Assembly (NCBI GenBank): GCA_003214355.1
Contig: QCLS01000001.1
Span: 157,039-221,038 of the forward strand
Length of the DNA: 64,000 nt
Direction: 5' to 3'
DNA from: Prochlorococcus sp. AG-418-C09
GTDB lineage: Bacteria > Cyanobacteriota > Cyanobacteriia > PCC-6307 > Cyanobiaceae
Of this stretch, positions 19,005 to 37,565 are shown one piece after another. Each line of letters starts with the position of its first letter. The stretch's first letter is position 1. Below the pieces are notes generated by a model that made no database searches, was not told the DNA's origin, and saw only the letters and a list, made by a program, of their open reading frames with translations. The position numbers and the translations under genes are program-made.

Positions 19005-19778
19005 CTAATTATAAAAACCTTTCATTCCCATTGAATCTAATGCCGTCTTAGCCTCTTCCATAACAGAAGGTTCATTATCAAAAAGAGCTATTTTAGCGCA
19101 CTCATCAACAAAAGTTTCCTGTAATTGATTATTCAAATCTTGATACAACCTACATAAAGACCAAATACAATTACTTCTTACAACGGGTTCATTATCTATT
19201 CTGAGACTAATAATTAATTGATCTGCGGCTAATTGCGCATTATCTTCAGAGATACTTCCTATTTCGGATAAAGAACTTGAGGCCCATAGTCTCACTGAAG
19301 CTACATCATTTTTTAATGCATTTATTAAAGGCTTTAAAACTATTTGGTTATCATAGTTAGCCAAACTCCAGGCCGTTGCCCTTCTAACGTAAGCATTATC
19401 ATCTGACTCTAATAAATACACCAATTTAGAGACTGCATCAGGACAAGGATTCCTTCCTAAAGCATATACAGCACTCATTCTTTCTACCGGACATGGTTGC
19501 TCTAATAGTGGGAGCAGTAAAGGGAATGATCTTTTGTCTCTATACTCACAAAAAATCCTCAATCCTTGAATCCTTTCCTCTCTATTGCCATTTAAATATT
19601 TTAAAGCCTTATCGCATTCAGATATAACGTCCAAATCATCATTCGAAAACCCATCTTGATCGATCTCTTCAAGTGGATCAATTTCAAGTTCAACTGCTAA
19701 TTCCTTTGCTAAAACATCTGGATCTATTGTGATATCTGCTAAGCCATCATCTCTTAAATTGTTATTTTTATTACTCAT
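19005..19778 (-). CDS. HEAT-repeat protein (phycobilisome-lyase-like repeats)
   Basis: A 257-residue soluble protein. After an acidic N-terminus (about 60 residues) it carries four to five HEAT-like repeats, each with a pattern such as ERMSAVYALGR, VRRATAWSLAN or VRLWASSSLSEIG. These resemble PBS-lyase HEAT repeats of the CpcE/NblB group, but a lyase role is not supported by the sequence. A scaffold role is the safe reading. It starts 11 bp after a 41-codon membrane-peptide gene on the same strand. Confidence 0.85.
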   Translation of the reverse strand: MSNKNNNLRDDGLADITIDPDVLAKELAVELEIDPLEEIDQDGFSNDDLDVISECDKALKYLNGNREERIQGLRIFCEYRDKRSFPLLLPLLEQPCPVERMSAVYALGRNPCPDAVSKLVYLLESDDNAYVRRATAWSLANYDNQIVLKPLINALKNDVASVRLWASSSLSEIGSISEDNAQLAADQLIISLRIDNEPVVRSNCIWSLCRLYQDLNNQLQETFVDECAKIALFDNEPSVMEEAKTALDSMGMKGFYN

Positions 19779-19789
19779 CGATTTTCATT

Positions 19790-19915
19790 TCAGTTCATTG
19801 GTGCAGGTGACATCATATCTCCTGGCAACCAAATTCTCGCACTAACTGCTAAAAAAGCAACTCCAAAAAGAAGAACGATTGCCAAAGGCAGAGCTTTTGT
19901 CCTAAAGAAGTTCAA
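19790..19915 (-). CDS. 41-residue single-helix membrane peptide, unrecognised
   Basis: A TTG-started frame of 41 codons lies between rlmN and the HEAT gene. It begins MNFFRTKALPLA, continues as one transmembrane helix (IVLLFGVAFLAVSARIW), and ends LPGDMMSPAPMN. A basic start, one clean helix and a proline-rich acidic tail resemble small photosystem or NDH accessory subunits, but I cannot assign it to one. It lies 11 bp upstream of the HEAT gene. No ATG or strong Shine-Dalgarno sequence exists. The unused gap and the non-random composition favour a real gene. Confidence 0.6.
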   Translation of the reverse strand: MNFFRTKALPLAIVLLFGVAFLAVSARIWLPGDMMSPAPMN

Positions 19916-19974
19916 TTTATCAAATCAATTTAAAGTTATATTAACCTGTTAATGAAAGTTTTAAGCATGAATTC

Positions 19975-21228
<1,254 letters not shown>

Positions 21229-21254
21229 CTAGTAATTGGAATTGATAATGGTTT

Positions 21255-27310
<6,056 letters not shown>

Positions 27311-27330
27311 TTAGATAATTGTTAGAGCGC

Positions 27331-30300
27331 TTAATCTTCTTCATATTCAGACGTTCCTAATGATTCATAGGTTGGTCTTGAAGGAGTGTTTCTTCTGGGA
27401 TTGACATCCTGCATTAAATCAACCTCTTTACCTTCATCTGTATATACTGCTATATCAAGGCCTAGAGACTGCAATTCCCTCATAAGCACTTTGAATGACT
27501 CAGGAGTTCCTGGCCTAGGAATAGGCTTTCCTTTAACTATTGCGTTCAGAGCTTCGTTTCTACCTTGCATATCGTCTGACTTCACAGTTAATAGTTCTTG
27601 TAAAGTGTATGCAGCACCGTAGGCCTCTAAAGCCCAAACTTCCATCTCCCCTAGCCTCTGACCTCCTTGTTGAGCTTTACCGCCAAGAGGTTGTTGAGTA
27701 ACTAAAGAATAAGGGCCAGTAGATCTTGCATGGATTTTATCATCTACCAAATGGACTAATTTCAAGAAATGAGAATATCCAACGGCCACTGGCTGATCAA
27801 AGGGTTCACCCGTTCTCCCATCAGTAAGTAGGAGTTTTCCTGGATCTTTTCTGTTATATACCCAGTCCTTACCTTTTTGAATGGATGCTTCTTCTAGAAA
27901 AGCTTGAACAGTCTGATGTGACTTCTCAGGTCCATACATTTCATCAAAAGGAACAACTTTCACCCTACAATTTAAATTTGAAGCAGCCCAACCCATTAAT
28001 AATTCAAAAACTTGGCCTACATTCATTCTACTTGGAACTCCAAGAGGATTTAAGACTATGTCAACAGGGGTCCCATCAGGAAGATAAGGCATATCTTCCC
28101 TTGGAAGAATTCTACTTATAATACCTTTATTACCATGTCTTCCTGCCATCTTATCTCCAACTTGAATTTTGCGTCTTTGTGCGACATAAACTCTGACCAC
28201 CATATTTGCACCTGGAGGTAGCTCGTCGCCTTGTTCCCTTGTGTAAATCCTTACATCAACAACCCTTCCCCTTTCAGTATTTGGGACTCTTAAAGAATTA
28301 TCTCTCACATCGCGTGCTTTTTCTCCAAAAATTGCCCTTAATAGTTTTTCCTCAGGCGGCTGATCTGACTCTCCTTTCGGAGTTACTTTTCCTACTAAAA
28401 TATCACCACTCTCTACAAAAGCACCTGTCCTAATTATCCCCATTTCATCCAGATTCCCTAAACTATCTTCAGATACATTTGGTATCTCTCTAGTTATTTC
28501 TTCGGGCCCTAATTTTGTTTGCCTTGCTTCTATTTCATATTTTTCAATATGTACAGAAGTATATAGATCATCAGTTACAAGTCTTTCACTAACAAGTATC
28601 GCATCTTCATAGTTATAACCCTCCCATGGCATATAAGCTATTAAAACATTTTGACCTAAAGCTATCTCGCCTCCTTCACATGCTGAACCATCAGCAATGA
28701 CTTGGCCGGAAATAACTTTATCTCCATTTTTTACTATTGGTCTTTGATTCAAGCAGGTATCTTGATTAGACCTTTGATATTTCTGCAGGAAATGTGTATG
28801 TTCAATTCCCTCTTCATCTTTTACAATTATCTCATTTGCATCTACATAAGTTACTGTGCCATTTACTTTTGTAATTGGAACCATGCCGGAATCTCGTGCA
28901 ACTTGAGATTCTAAACCTGTCCCTACTAGTGGTCTTTCAGGTCTTAATAGAGGAACGGCTTGTCGTTGCATGTTTGATCCCATTAAAGCTCTATTAGCAT
29001 CATCATGTTCAAGGAAAGGGATTAAAGATGTTGCTACTGAAATAACTTGAACTGGAGATAGTTGAACATAATCAACTTGCAAGGGAGGTACCTTCTCAAA
29101 ATCTTGCCGATACCTTACTGGAATTAAGTCTGCGAGAATCAGTCCATCATCATCTGTTGCTACATCCCCAGGAGCGACTCTACACTCGTCTTCTAAATCT
29201 GCAGAGAGATAAATAGGATCTCCACTTTTAATAACTCTTCCTTTATCAACCTTCCAGAAAGGGGTTTCAATAAAACCATATTCATTAACTCTGGCATGAG
29301 TAGCCAATGAGTTAATTAACCCAGCATTTGGTCCTTCTGGTGTTTCAATTGGGCATAGTCTTCCGTAGTGTGATGGATGGATGTCCCTAACAGCGAATCC
29401 AGCTCTTTCTCTAGTTAGACCTCCTGGTCCTAAAGCAGAAATTCTTCTTTTGTGCGTTAATTCGGCCAATGGGTTCGTTTGATCCATGAATTGACTTAGT
29501 TGACTTGAGCCAAAGAATTCTTTTATTGCTGCAACTAATGGTTTTGGATTCACTAACTGAGCTGGGGTTAACGAATCCGTCTCACCAACTGTCATTCTTT
29601 CTTTAATAATTCTCTCTAATCTGTTTAGACCAACTCTCACTTGATTTTGTAATAACTCCCCAACAGAACGTACTCGTCTATTCCCTAAATGATCTATGTC
29701 ATCTAAACTTGCCCCTCCAATATCAAGCTCAAGATTAATTAAGTAATCGATTGATGAAAGAACATCTTCATGCGTCAGAGTCCTAACATTATCAGGTACT
29801 GTTAATCTTAACTTCTTGTTGATTTTATATCTTCCAACTCTTCCTAAATCATATCTTTTAGGATCAAAGAATCTGCTATGGAGAAGTTGCTGGCCTCCTG
29901 ATACTGAAGGCGGTTCACCTGGTCTTAATTTCTTATACAGCTCTAATAGAGCTTGATCTTCAGAATTTATACCCTCTTCATTTGCAGCATCAATAGAATT
30001 TCTGTAAAATTCAGGGTGTCGTAGTTTATCAATTACATCATTATCTGATAATCCCATAGCTCTCATTAGAACGTGGGCATTAATCTTTCTTGTTTTATCA
30101 ACTCTTACATACAACAAATTATTTTTATCGGTTTCAAACTTTAACCAAGCTCCTCTATTAGGAATAACACTTGCATTATAAGTTCTTCTTCCATTCTTAT
30201 CTTGCTCGTCTTTAAAATAGACTCCTGGACTTCTAACAATTTGGTTAACAATAACCCTTTCAGCTCCATTAATAATAAAAGTTCCTCTTTCTGTCATTAA

Positions 30301-30624
30301 TGGCAATTCACCAATAAATACCTCTTGTTCTTTAATTTCTCCTGTTTCTTTATTAATCAATCTACAAGTTACGTACATTTGAGATGCAAAAGTTGCGTCT
30401 CTTCTCTTAGCCTCTTCTACATCATGCCTAGGTCTTTTGAGCCTGTATTCTTCACCAATGAAATGTAATTCTAATTTACCGGTATAATCAGTAATTGGAG
30501 AGAAATTTTGGAGTTCCTCAATTAATCCCTTTTCCAAAAACCATTTAAAACTTGCTCTCTGTACCTCTACTAAATCTGGTAAATAAGTAACTGTTTTAGC
30601 TACTTGTAAAGCGCTACTGCTCAT
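27331..30624 (-). CDS. rpoB: RNA polymerase subunit beta, RpoB
   Basis: A 1097-residue beta subunit of normal cyanobacterial length. [15 protein letters not shown] and the rifampicin-region segments [20 protein letters not shown] and [11 protein letters not shown] are intact. [13 protein letters not shown] carries catalytic-centre lysines, and the C-terminus shows [19 protein letters not shown]. It begins the polymerase operon. The 192-bp spacer upstream (30625-30816) is the likely promoter region, and no ribosomal protein genes precede it directly. Confidence 0.98.
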   Translation of the reverse strand: MSSSALQVAKTVTYLPDLVEVQRASFKWFLEKGLIEELQNFSPITDYTGKLELHFIGEEYRLKRPRHDVEEAKRRDATFASQMYVTCRLINKETGEIKEQEVFIGELPLMTERGTFIINGAERVIVNQIVRSPGVYFKDEQDKNGRRTYNASVIPNRGAWLKFETDKNNLLYVRVDKTRKINAHVLMRAMGLSDNDVIDKLRHPEFYRNSIDAANEEGINSEDQALLELYKKLRPGEPPSVSGGQQLLHSRFFDPKRYDLGRVGRYKINKKLRLTVPDNVRTLTHEDVLSSIDYLINLELDIGGASLDDIDHLGNRRVRSVGELLQNQVRVGLNRLERIIKERMTVGETDSLTPAQLVNPKPLVAAIKEFFGSSQLSQFMDQTNPLAELTHKRRISALGPGGLTRERAGFAVRDIHPSHYGRLCPIETPEGPNAGLINSLATHARVNEYGFIETPFWKVDKGRVIKSGDPIYLSADLEDECRVAPGDVATDDDGLILADLIPVRYRQDFEKVPPLQVDYVQLSPVQVISVATSLIPFLEHDDANRALMGSNMQRQAVPLLRPERPLVGTGLESQVARDSGMVPITKVNGTVTYVDANEIIVKDEEGIEHTHFLQKYQRSNQDTCLNQRPIVKNGDKVISGQVIADGSACEGGEIALGQNVLIAYMPWEGYNYEDAILVSERLVTDDLYTSVHIEKYEIEARQTKLGPEEITREIPNVSEDSLGNLDEMGIIRTGAFVESGDILVGKVTPKGESDQPPEEKLLRAIFGEKARDVRDNSLRVPNTERGRVVDVRIYTREQGDELPPGANMVVRVYVAQRRKIQVGDKMAGRHGNKGIISRILPREDMPYLPDGTPVDIVLNPLGVPSRMNVGQVFELLMGWAASNLNCRVKVVPFDEMYGPEKSHQTVQAFLEEASIQKGKDWVYNRKDPGKLLLTDGRTGEPFDQPVAVGYSHFLKLVHLVDDKIHARSTGPYSLVTQQPLGGKAQQGGQRLGEMEVWALEAYGAAYTLQELLTVKSDDMQGRNEALNAIVKGKPIPRPGTPESFKVLMRELQSLGLDIAVYTDEGKEVDLMQDVNPRRNTPSRPTYESLGTSEYEED

Positions 30625-30816
30625 CCAAAAAATCCGTGGTTTTGTATGAATTTTTACTAATAAATTACTTAAATTAAAAAAGATGTTTAATTACTAAACT
30701 AAGGAAAATCTGAATCAGAATTTAAAAACAAATAGTCCGAATAATAAATAGATAATTAAATCCAATCAAAAATTAAGTAAAATTGCCAGTAATTTTTCAT
30801 ACTAGCAGATGAAAGG

Positions 30817-31611
30817 TCAATTTACCAACCTAAATTTAAACAAATCTTCAGCATTCTTGGTTGACTGGGTTGCAATTGTTGACAAGTCTGATTCTCTTAG
30901 CAAAGCAATAGACTTTGCTACATTTTCTATAAAAGCAGGTTCATTTCTTTTCCCCCTAAATGGCACAGGGGCGAGGAAGGGAGAGTCAGTCTCAATTAAG
31001 TACTTATTACTTGGTACCAATTTTGCACATTCTTGAGTTTTAAAGGCTTTTGGGAAAGTAACAATCCCACTAAAGCTTATGTAAAAACCAAGATCTAGAA
31101 ACTCTTGCATCTCTTCAGGAGAGCCTCCCCAGCAATGAAGTACTCCTCTTGGACATTTTTTATCTTTCTTGAGTTGCTTACATATTGAAATCAACTCTAG
31201 GGCAGCATCTCTACAATGAATAATAACCGGCAAATCCAATTCAAATGCTAATTCCATCTGAGGAATAAGAGCCGCAACTTGAACTTCATAATTTGCACTT
31301 TTAAATAAATCTAAGCCGAGTTCACCAATGGCAACAATTTTATTATCATGCCTGATTGCACTTTTCATAATATCTATTGAATCATCATCCCATTTGTCTG
31401 CATCAAGAGGATGTAAACCCACAGCATAAAAAAGTTCCTTATATCTATGAGAGATTTTTTTCAATTTAGGTATTTCAGAAAGATCTACACATGCATGTAG
31501 AAGTCTTTTAACTCCAATCGAACGCCATCTCAATGCAACATCTTCAATGTCTGTTTCAAAATTCTCAAAAATTAGATGACAATGTGAATCTATCAGGTTA
31601 ATTTCACCCAT
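30817..31611 (-). CDS. tatD: TatD-family metal-dependent deoxyribonuclease
   Basis: A 264-residue TIM-barrel hydrolase of the TatD family. The metal site begins with the HxH motif in LIDSHCHLIF. GELGLDLF carries the glutamate, PVIIHCRDA a histidine, and IETDSPFLAPVP the aspartate. TatD proteins are DNases implicated in DNA repair and turnover. It lies 16 bp downstream of rpsT and 192 bp before rpoB. The common cyanobacterial order rpsT-tatD-rpoB is kept. Confidence 0.93.
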   Translation of the reverse strand: MGEINLIDSHCHLIFENFETDIEDVALRWRSIGVKRLLHACVDLSEIPKLKKISHRYKELFYAVGLHPLDADKWDDDSIDIMKSAIRHDNKIVAIGELGLDLFKSANYEVQVAALIPQMELAFELDLPVIIHCRDAALELISICKQLKKDKKCPRGVLHCWGGSPEEMQEFLDLGFYISFSGIVTFPKAFKTQECAKLVPSNKYLIETDSPFLAPVPFRGKRNEPAFIENVAKSIALLRESDLSTIATQSTKNAEDLFKFRLVN

Positions 31612-31627
31612 TATATTTTTTCAATAT

Positions 31628-31924
31628 CTAACTTTTGCTATCTAACGATGCTTTAACTATGTTATTTAATCTTGACTTTTTATTTGCGCCATTATTTTTA
31701 TGGAGAACATTTTTCTTGACAGCTTTATCTATTAGACTATAAGTCTGATTTAAACTTGAAATAACAGATGACTTGTTTTCATCATTTGGAGTTTTTGAAT
31801 AATTATCACAATTAACAATAGTTTTCTTGATTAATGTCCGAACAGTAGATTTATAAGTTTTGTTAACTAAACGGTTTCTTTCAGCGATTAAAATTCTTTT
31901 TTTTGCTGATTTGGTATTTGCCAC
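31628..31924 (-). CDS. rpsT: 30S ribosomal protein S20
   Basis: A 98-residue basic, helical protein that binds 16S r[14 protein letters not shown], followed by [21 protein letters not shown], is the family N-terminus. Lysine-rich segments and the C-terminal [12 protein letters not shown] agree. It is the first gene of the long minus-strand run, with a short divergent region shared with hisD. The promoter must lie in 31925-32030. Confidence 0.96.
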   Translation of the reverse strand: MANTKSAKKRILIAERNRLVNKTYKSTVRTLIKKTIVNCDNYSKTPNDENKSSVISSLNQTYSLIDKAVKKNVLHKNNGANKKSRLNNIVKASLDSKS

Positions 31925-32030
31925 AATGAAATTGCTTTACTGAATATTTGCTACTATAACAAAAGATTAGTCATGTAATCAATCATATATTTTCAAAGAA
32001 TCTATTTATCAATTTCTCTACACAAAAAAT

Positions 32031-33317
32031 ATGAAAATTTTAAGAACCTCACTTGATGTCCTAAAAGAGTTGAAAAGAATTGCTGATCGGACAAATCTTG
32101 ATCATAATGACGAGATTAATTCTGTTGTAAAGAAAATTCTTAATGAGGTAAAAGATTATGGAGATAAAGCAGTTGAAAAATATACAGAAAAATATGACGG
32201 ATTTTTACCTGCCCCAATGCAAATTAGTGAGAAAGACCTCAAAGATGCATGGATAAATCTAGATCCTAATTTACAATCAGCTTTAAAAAATGCCAAGGAA
32301 AGAATTGAAACTTTTCATGAAAAACAACTGCCTAGATCTTTTGAAATAAAAGGAGTTGATGGAGATTTGATGCAAAGAAGATGGCTACCAGTTAAAAGAG
32401 CAGGATTATATATTCCAGGAGGAAGAGCAGCATATCCTAGTACAGTCTTAATGAATGTCATACCTGCTCAGGTTGCAGGAGTGAAAGAAATAGTAATTAC
32501 TTCACCGGCTAATAATAAAGGTAAAATTAGTAATACAGTTTTAGCTGCAGCATTTCTCACTGGTGTTAAAGATGTATACAGAATTGGTGGAGCACAAGCT
32601 ATTGGAGCTTTAGCATTTGGCACAAAACAAATAAAGAAGGTAGATGTAATTTCTGGCCCTGGAAATATATTTGTAACAACAGCTAAAAGATTAATTTTTG
32701 GATCTACTGGAATAGATTCTTTAGCAGGTCCCAGTGAAATACTAATTATCGCAGATAATACTGCCAAACCGAGACAAATAGCTTCTGACCTATTAGCTCA
32801 AGCAGAGCATGATCCATTCGCAGCAGCAATACTTTTAACTAATAGTGAGATTAGGGCTCAAGAGGTTTGTAGTCTTATTGACGATCAATTGGATACTCAT
32901 CCAAGAAAAGAGATATGCGTTAAATCAATTCGAGATTGGGGATTAATAGGAGTTCTTAAAGACTTAAACACTTGTATAAATATGAGTAATGAATTTGCTC
33001 CTGAGCATCTCGAAATAATTACTGCTGATCCAAAGAAAATTTTAAAAAAAATTGAAAATGCAGGAGCAATTTTTATGGGCCAGTGGACACCTGAAGCTGT
33101 TGGTGATTACTTGGCTGGCCCAAATCATACTCTCCCCACATCAGGTAATGCCAGATTTAGCGGAGCTTTGGGAGTTGAGACATTTATGAAAAACTCCTCA
33201 GTTATCGAATTTAATAAAAAAAGCTTACAAAAAAATAGTTCAGATATAATTAATCTTGCTATCAGTGAAGGACTATTCAGTCATGCCGAATCAGTAAAAG
33301 AGAGACTTATCGATTAA
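32031..33317 (+). CDS. hisD: Histidinol dehydrogenase
   Basis: A 428-residue zinc enzyme that oxidises histidinol to histidine in two NAD-linked steps. [17 protein letters not shown] binds [13 protein letters not shown], the QAEHDP segment with zinc ligands, and the catalytic EHLEI segment follow. [16 protein letters not shown] is at the C-terminus. The length is normal. It is a lone histidine gene here. The stop region overlaps the convergent rpiA by 11 bp. Confidence 0.97.
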   Translation: MKILRTSLDVLKELKRIADRTNLDHNDEINSVVKKILNEVKDYGDKAVEKYTEKYDGFLPAPMQISEKDLKDAWINLDPNLQSALKNAKERIETFHEKQLPRSFEIKGVDGDLMQRRWLPVKRAGLYIPGGRAAYPSTVLMNVIPAQVAGVKEIVITSPANNKGKISNTVLAAAFLTGVKDVYRIGGAQAIGALAFGTKQIKKVDVISGPGNIFVTTAKRLIFGSTGIDSLAGPSEILIIADNTAKPRQIASDLLAQAEHDPFAAAILLTNSEIRAQEVCSLIDDQLDTHPRKEICVKSIRDWGLIGVLKDLNTCINMSNEFAPEHLEIITADPKKILKKIENAGAIFMGQWTPEAVGDYLAGPNHTLPTSGNARFSGALGVETFMKNSSVIEFNKKSLQKNSSDIINLAISEGLFSHAESVKERLID

Positions 33318-34026
33318 CTTTCTTTTCAAGTGAAATTACTTTGGTCAATTGTCCTTCAATTTTACCAACGAGAACTTTATCAGTTAAATCTATAAACAAA
33401 CCATTTTCCAGAACTCCAGGAATATTATTAATTGAACTTTCAACAGATTTTGGATTTTTTATGCCCTCTTTAAACAATACATCTAGAATTAAATTCCCTT
33501 GATCGGTAACGACTGGTCCAGCCTTTTTCTTAGCCATTCGCAAGATTGAAGAAGCATTCATGCTCTCAATAGACTCTTTTACCTGCTTCCAAGCTGAAGG
33601 AAGAACCTCAACTGGCAAAGGGAAGACTTTATTTAGATTGTCAACTAATTTTGTTTCATCGACGACGATAAACAATTTAGTCGCCTTGTAAGCAACTAAT
33701 TTCTCTCTAACATGGCATGCACCACCGCCCTTGATTAGTTGAAAGTTAGGATCAACTTCATCAGCTCCATCAATAGCTAGGTCGATTTCAGAAACAGACG
33801 CCAAATCAATCAGTGGTATCCCATATTCTGAAGCAAGAACTTCTGACTGAAAAGAAGTAGGGACTCCTCTAACATTTTTTAAATTTCCTGCTTGAATTAA
33901 AGAGGCAAGATTCTTGATCATCAATGCAGCAGTTGATCCAGAACCAAGCCCAACAATCATATCGTCTTTAATTTCTCTAACAGCAGCTTTAGCAACTGCC
34001 TCTTTCATTTGATTCTGTAAGTCCAA
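33307..34026 (-). CDS. rpiA: Ribose-5-phosphate isomerase A
   Basis: A 239-residue enzyme interconverting ribose-5-phosphate and ribulose-5-phosphate, needed in the Calvin cycle and the pentose phosphate pathway. [12 protein letters not shown] binds phosphate. [14 protein letters not shown] and [14 protein letters not shown] contain catalytic Asp and Lys/Glu residues. It lies 51 bp downstream of the Deg protease on the same strand and overlaps hisD at the 3' end. Confidence 0.97.
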   Translation of the reverse strand: MDLQNQMKEAVAKAAVREIKDDMIVGLGSGSTAALMIKNLASLIQAGNLKNVRGVPTSFQSEVLASEYGIPLIDLASVSEIDLAIDGADEVDPNFQLIKGGGACHVREKLVAYKATKLFIVVDETKLVDNLNKVFPLPVEVLPSAWKQVKESIESMNASSILRMAKKKAGPVVTDQGNLILDVLFKEGIKNPKSVESSINNIPGVLENGLFIDLTDKVLVGKIEGQLTKVISLEKKVNR

Positions 34027-34077
34027 AATTTTTTAGTGATGTTTCTATATTTAGAATATTAAATTTCAGGAAGGGCT

Positions 34078-35256
<1,179 letters not shown>

Positions 35257-35374
35257 TTAGTAAACTAAATCAATATTTCTTAAATCAAAAATAAATTCTT
35301 TTCTTAATTTTTTTAAATAGAATTGATTTGTATACTTGATAAGCTAAATCTAACGTTTACGAATAAAACAAAAA

Positions 35375-35842
35375 TTGGAATCAGAAACTAGAAAAAAACT
35401 AGAATTAATCATTAGAAAACTTGCAAAAGAGTTTAAATTTGAATTGTATGATTTAAATTTACTGACTAATAATCAACCTATGACAATTAAAGTAACTATC
35501 AAAAAAACTGATGGTACTGATATTTCTCTAGATGATTGCTCCAATTTTAACGAACCAGTAGAAAACGCAATTGAGTCATCAAAATTGGTTAATTGTTCAT
35601 ATGTATTAGAAATTGGTAGTCAAGGTGTCAGTGATGAATTAACCTCTAATAGAGACTTCATAACTTTTAAAGGTTTTCCAATTAATGTTGAATTAAGCCA
35701 TAAAGATTCTAAAATCAAGAATTTATATGGTTTGCTTTATGAAAAGTCTAAAGATTATTTAGCAATTAACATTAAAGGTAAAATAAAAAAAATACCTTTT
35801 AAGGAAGTATTGAAGGTTAGCCTTGCTACAATAAAGGACTAA
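35375..35842 (+). CDS. rimP: Ribosome maturation factor RimP
   Basis: A 155-residue protein needed for 30S subunit maturation. The N-terminal alpha/beta domain includes [14 protein letters not shown] and [13 protein letters not shown], equivalent to the family EVSSPG region. The C-terminal SH3-like domain ends in [15 protein letters not shown] at 35375 is chosen; the frame holds no ATG until well inside the domain, and a stop lies at 35351. It leads the rimP-nusA-ylxR-infB operon. Confidence 0.9.
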   Translation: MESETRKKLELIIRKLAKEFKFELYDLNLLTNNQPMTIKVTIKKTDGTDISLDDCSNFNEPVENAIESSKLVNCSYVLEIGSQGVSDELTSNRDFITFKGFPINVELSHKDSKIKNLYGLLYEKSKDYLAINIKGKIKKIPFKEVLKVSLATIKD

Positions 35843-35878
35843 CCAATTAAAAACTCTATCCAATTTACCCCATCATAG

Positions 35879-37234
35879 ATGGCTTTAGTAATTCTCCCAG
35901 GTCTAAACAATCTTATAGATGATATAAGTGAGGAAAAAAAATTACCTCCACAAGTCGTCGAATCTGCTCTTCGTGAAGCCTTACTTAAGGGCTATGAAAA
36001 GTATAGGCGTACATTTTATATAGGCACTCAAGATGATCCTTTTGATGAAGAATATTTTTCTAATTTTGATGTAGGCTTAGACCTAGATGAAGAAGGATAT
36101 AGAATTCTTGCAAGTAAAATAATTGTAGAGGAAGTAGAAAGTGAGGACCATCAAATATCTCTAACAGAAGTCCAACAGGTAGCAGATGATGCTCAAATAG
36201 GAGATACTGTGGTACTTGATGTCACTCCAGACAAAGAAGATTTTGGTAGAATGGCTGCATCAACGACGAAGCAAGTACTAGCCCAAAAGTTAAGAGACCA
36301 GCAACGAAAAATGATCCAAGAGGAATTTGCAGACCTCGATGATCCAGTTTTAACAGCAAGAGTAATTAGATTCGAGCGCCAATCAGTCATTATGGCAGTA
36401 AGTTCAGGAATAGGAAGACCTGAAGTAGAGGCTGAATTACCTAAACGAGATCAACTACCAAATGATAATTATCGAGCTAACGCAACTTTCAAGGTCTTTC
36501 TTAAAGAAGTAAGTGAAATAGCTCGAAAGGGGCCTCAATTATTTGTAAGTAGAGCTAATGCAGGCCTTGTAGTATATTTATTTGAAAATGAAGTTCCTGA
36601 GATTCAAGAGGGTGCAGTTAAAATTGTTGCCGTATCTAGAGAAGCAAACCCTCCCTCCAGAGCAGTTGGCCCTAGAACAAAGGTAGCTGTTGACAGCATA
36701 GAGCGAGAGGTCGATCCTGTTGGTGCATGTATTGGCGCAAGAGGTGCAAGAATTCAACAAGTTGTAAATGAACTTAGAGGCGAAAAGATTGATGTCATTA
36801 AATGGTCATCCGACCCAATTCAGTACATTCTTAATTCCCTAAGCCCCGCAAAAGTCGACCTAGTAAGATTGGTCGATCCAGAAGGGCAGCATGCACACGT
36901 TTTAGTACCACCTGATCAATTAAGTCTCGCGATAGGTAGAGAAGGCCAGAATGTTAGACTGGCTGCTCGGTTAACTGGGTGGAAAATAGATGTAAAAAAC
37001 TCTCATGAATATGATCAAGAAACAGAAGATTCTGCAGTAGCTGATTTAATATCGCAAAGAGAAGAGGAAGAAACACTTCAAAAAGAGGCGGAACAAAGAT
37101 TAGCTGCCGAACAAACTGCCAGAGCAGAAGAAGATGCTCGTTTACGAGAGCTGTATCCATTACCAGAAGATGAGGAAGAAATTGATGAAGAATATGAAGA
37201 GGAAATTGTATCTTCTGAGGAGAGAGCACGGTGA
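35879..37234 (+). CDS. nusA: Transcription termination/antitermination factor NusA
   Basis: A 451-residue protein that binds RNA polymerase and RNA and modulates pausing and termination. The N-terminal polymerase-binding domain occupies about 1-125, then S1 (about 130-200) and two KH domains. VGACIGARGARIQQVVNEL and LAIGREGQNVRLAARLTGW are the KH signatures. The last 70 residues are highly acidic and Glu-rich and lack the C-terminal AR repeats of E. coli NusA, as usual in cyanobacteria. The stop overlaps the ylxR start as GTGA. Confidence 0.97.
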   Translation: MALVILPGLNNLIDDISEEKKLPPQVVESALREALLKGYEKYRRTFYIGTQDDPFDEEYFSNFDVGLDLDEEGYRILASKIIVEEVESEDHQISLTEVQQVADDAQIGDTVVLDVTPDKEDFGRMAASTTKQVLAQKLRDQQRKMIQEEFADLDDPVLTARVIRFERQSVIMAVSSGIGRPEVEAELPKRDQLPNDNYRANATFKVFLKEVSEIARKGPQLFVSRANAGLVVYLFENEVPEIQEGAVKIVAVSREANPPSRAVGPRTKVAVDSIEREVDPVGACIGARGARIQQVVNELRGEKIDVIKWSSDPIQYILNSLSPAKVDLVRLVDPEGQHAHVLVPPDQLSLAIGREGQNVRLAARLTGWKIDVKNSHEYDQETEDSAVADLISQREEEETLQKEAEQRLAAEQTARAEEDARLRELYPLPEDEEEIDEEYEEEIVSSEERAR

Positions 37235-37491
37235 GAAAAAGTAAAACTGTTATGCGTAGGTGCATTTCCTGCAGAGCAATTTTAGATAGAGAAAGTCTCT
37301 TGAGATTAACTAATGATCATCAAAAAGGTATTTTAATAAATTCTGGAATAGGGAGATCTGCTTACATTTGTAAGACCAAATCATGTGCAGGAGACTCTAA
37401 AATTAAAAAGAAATTACAAAAAGCATTAAAAAGATCTATTGATACAACTTTTTATAAGATTTTTGAAATGGAAATTGAAAACTACAATTAA
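37231..37491 (+). CDS. ylxR: YlxR-family RNA-binding protein (DUF448)
   Basis: An 86-residue basic protein of the YlxR/DUF448 family. RRCISCRAILDRESLLRL and GRSAYIC are the family motifs, with two cysteines in CISC. It starts with GTG at 37231, inside the nusA stop, so its translation is probably coupled to nusA. YlxR proteins bind RNA and sit between nusA and infB in most bacteria. The gene is 74 bp before infB. Confidence 0.92.
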   Translation: MRKSKTVMRRCISCRAILDRESLLRLTNDHQKGILINSGIGRSAYICKTKSCAGDSKIKKKLQKALKRSIDTTFYKIFEMEIENYN

Positions 37492-37565
37492 CTAACCCAA
37501 AAGGGAATATAATTAAATTAAGTCTCTTTTAATTTGCAAAGATTTAAGAGTAAATTCAAAACTAC

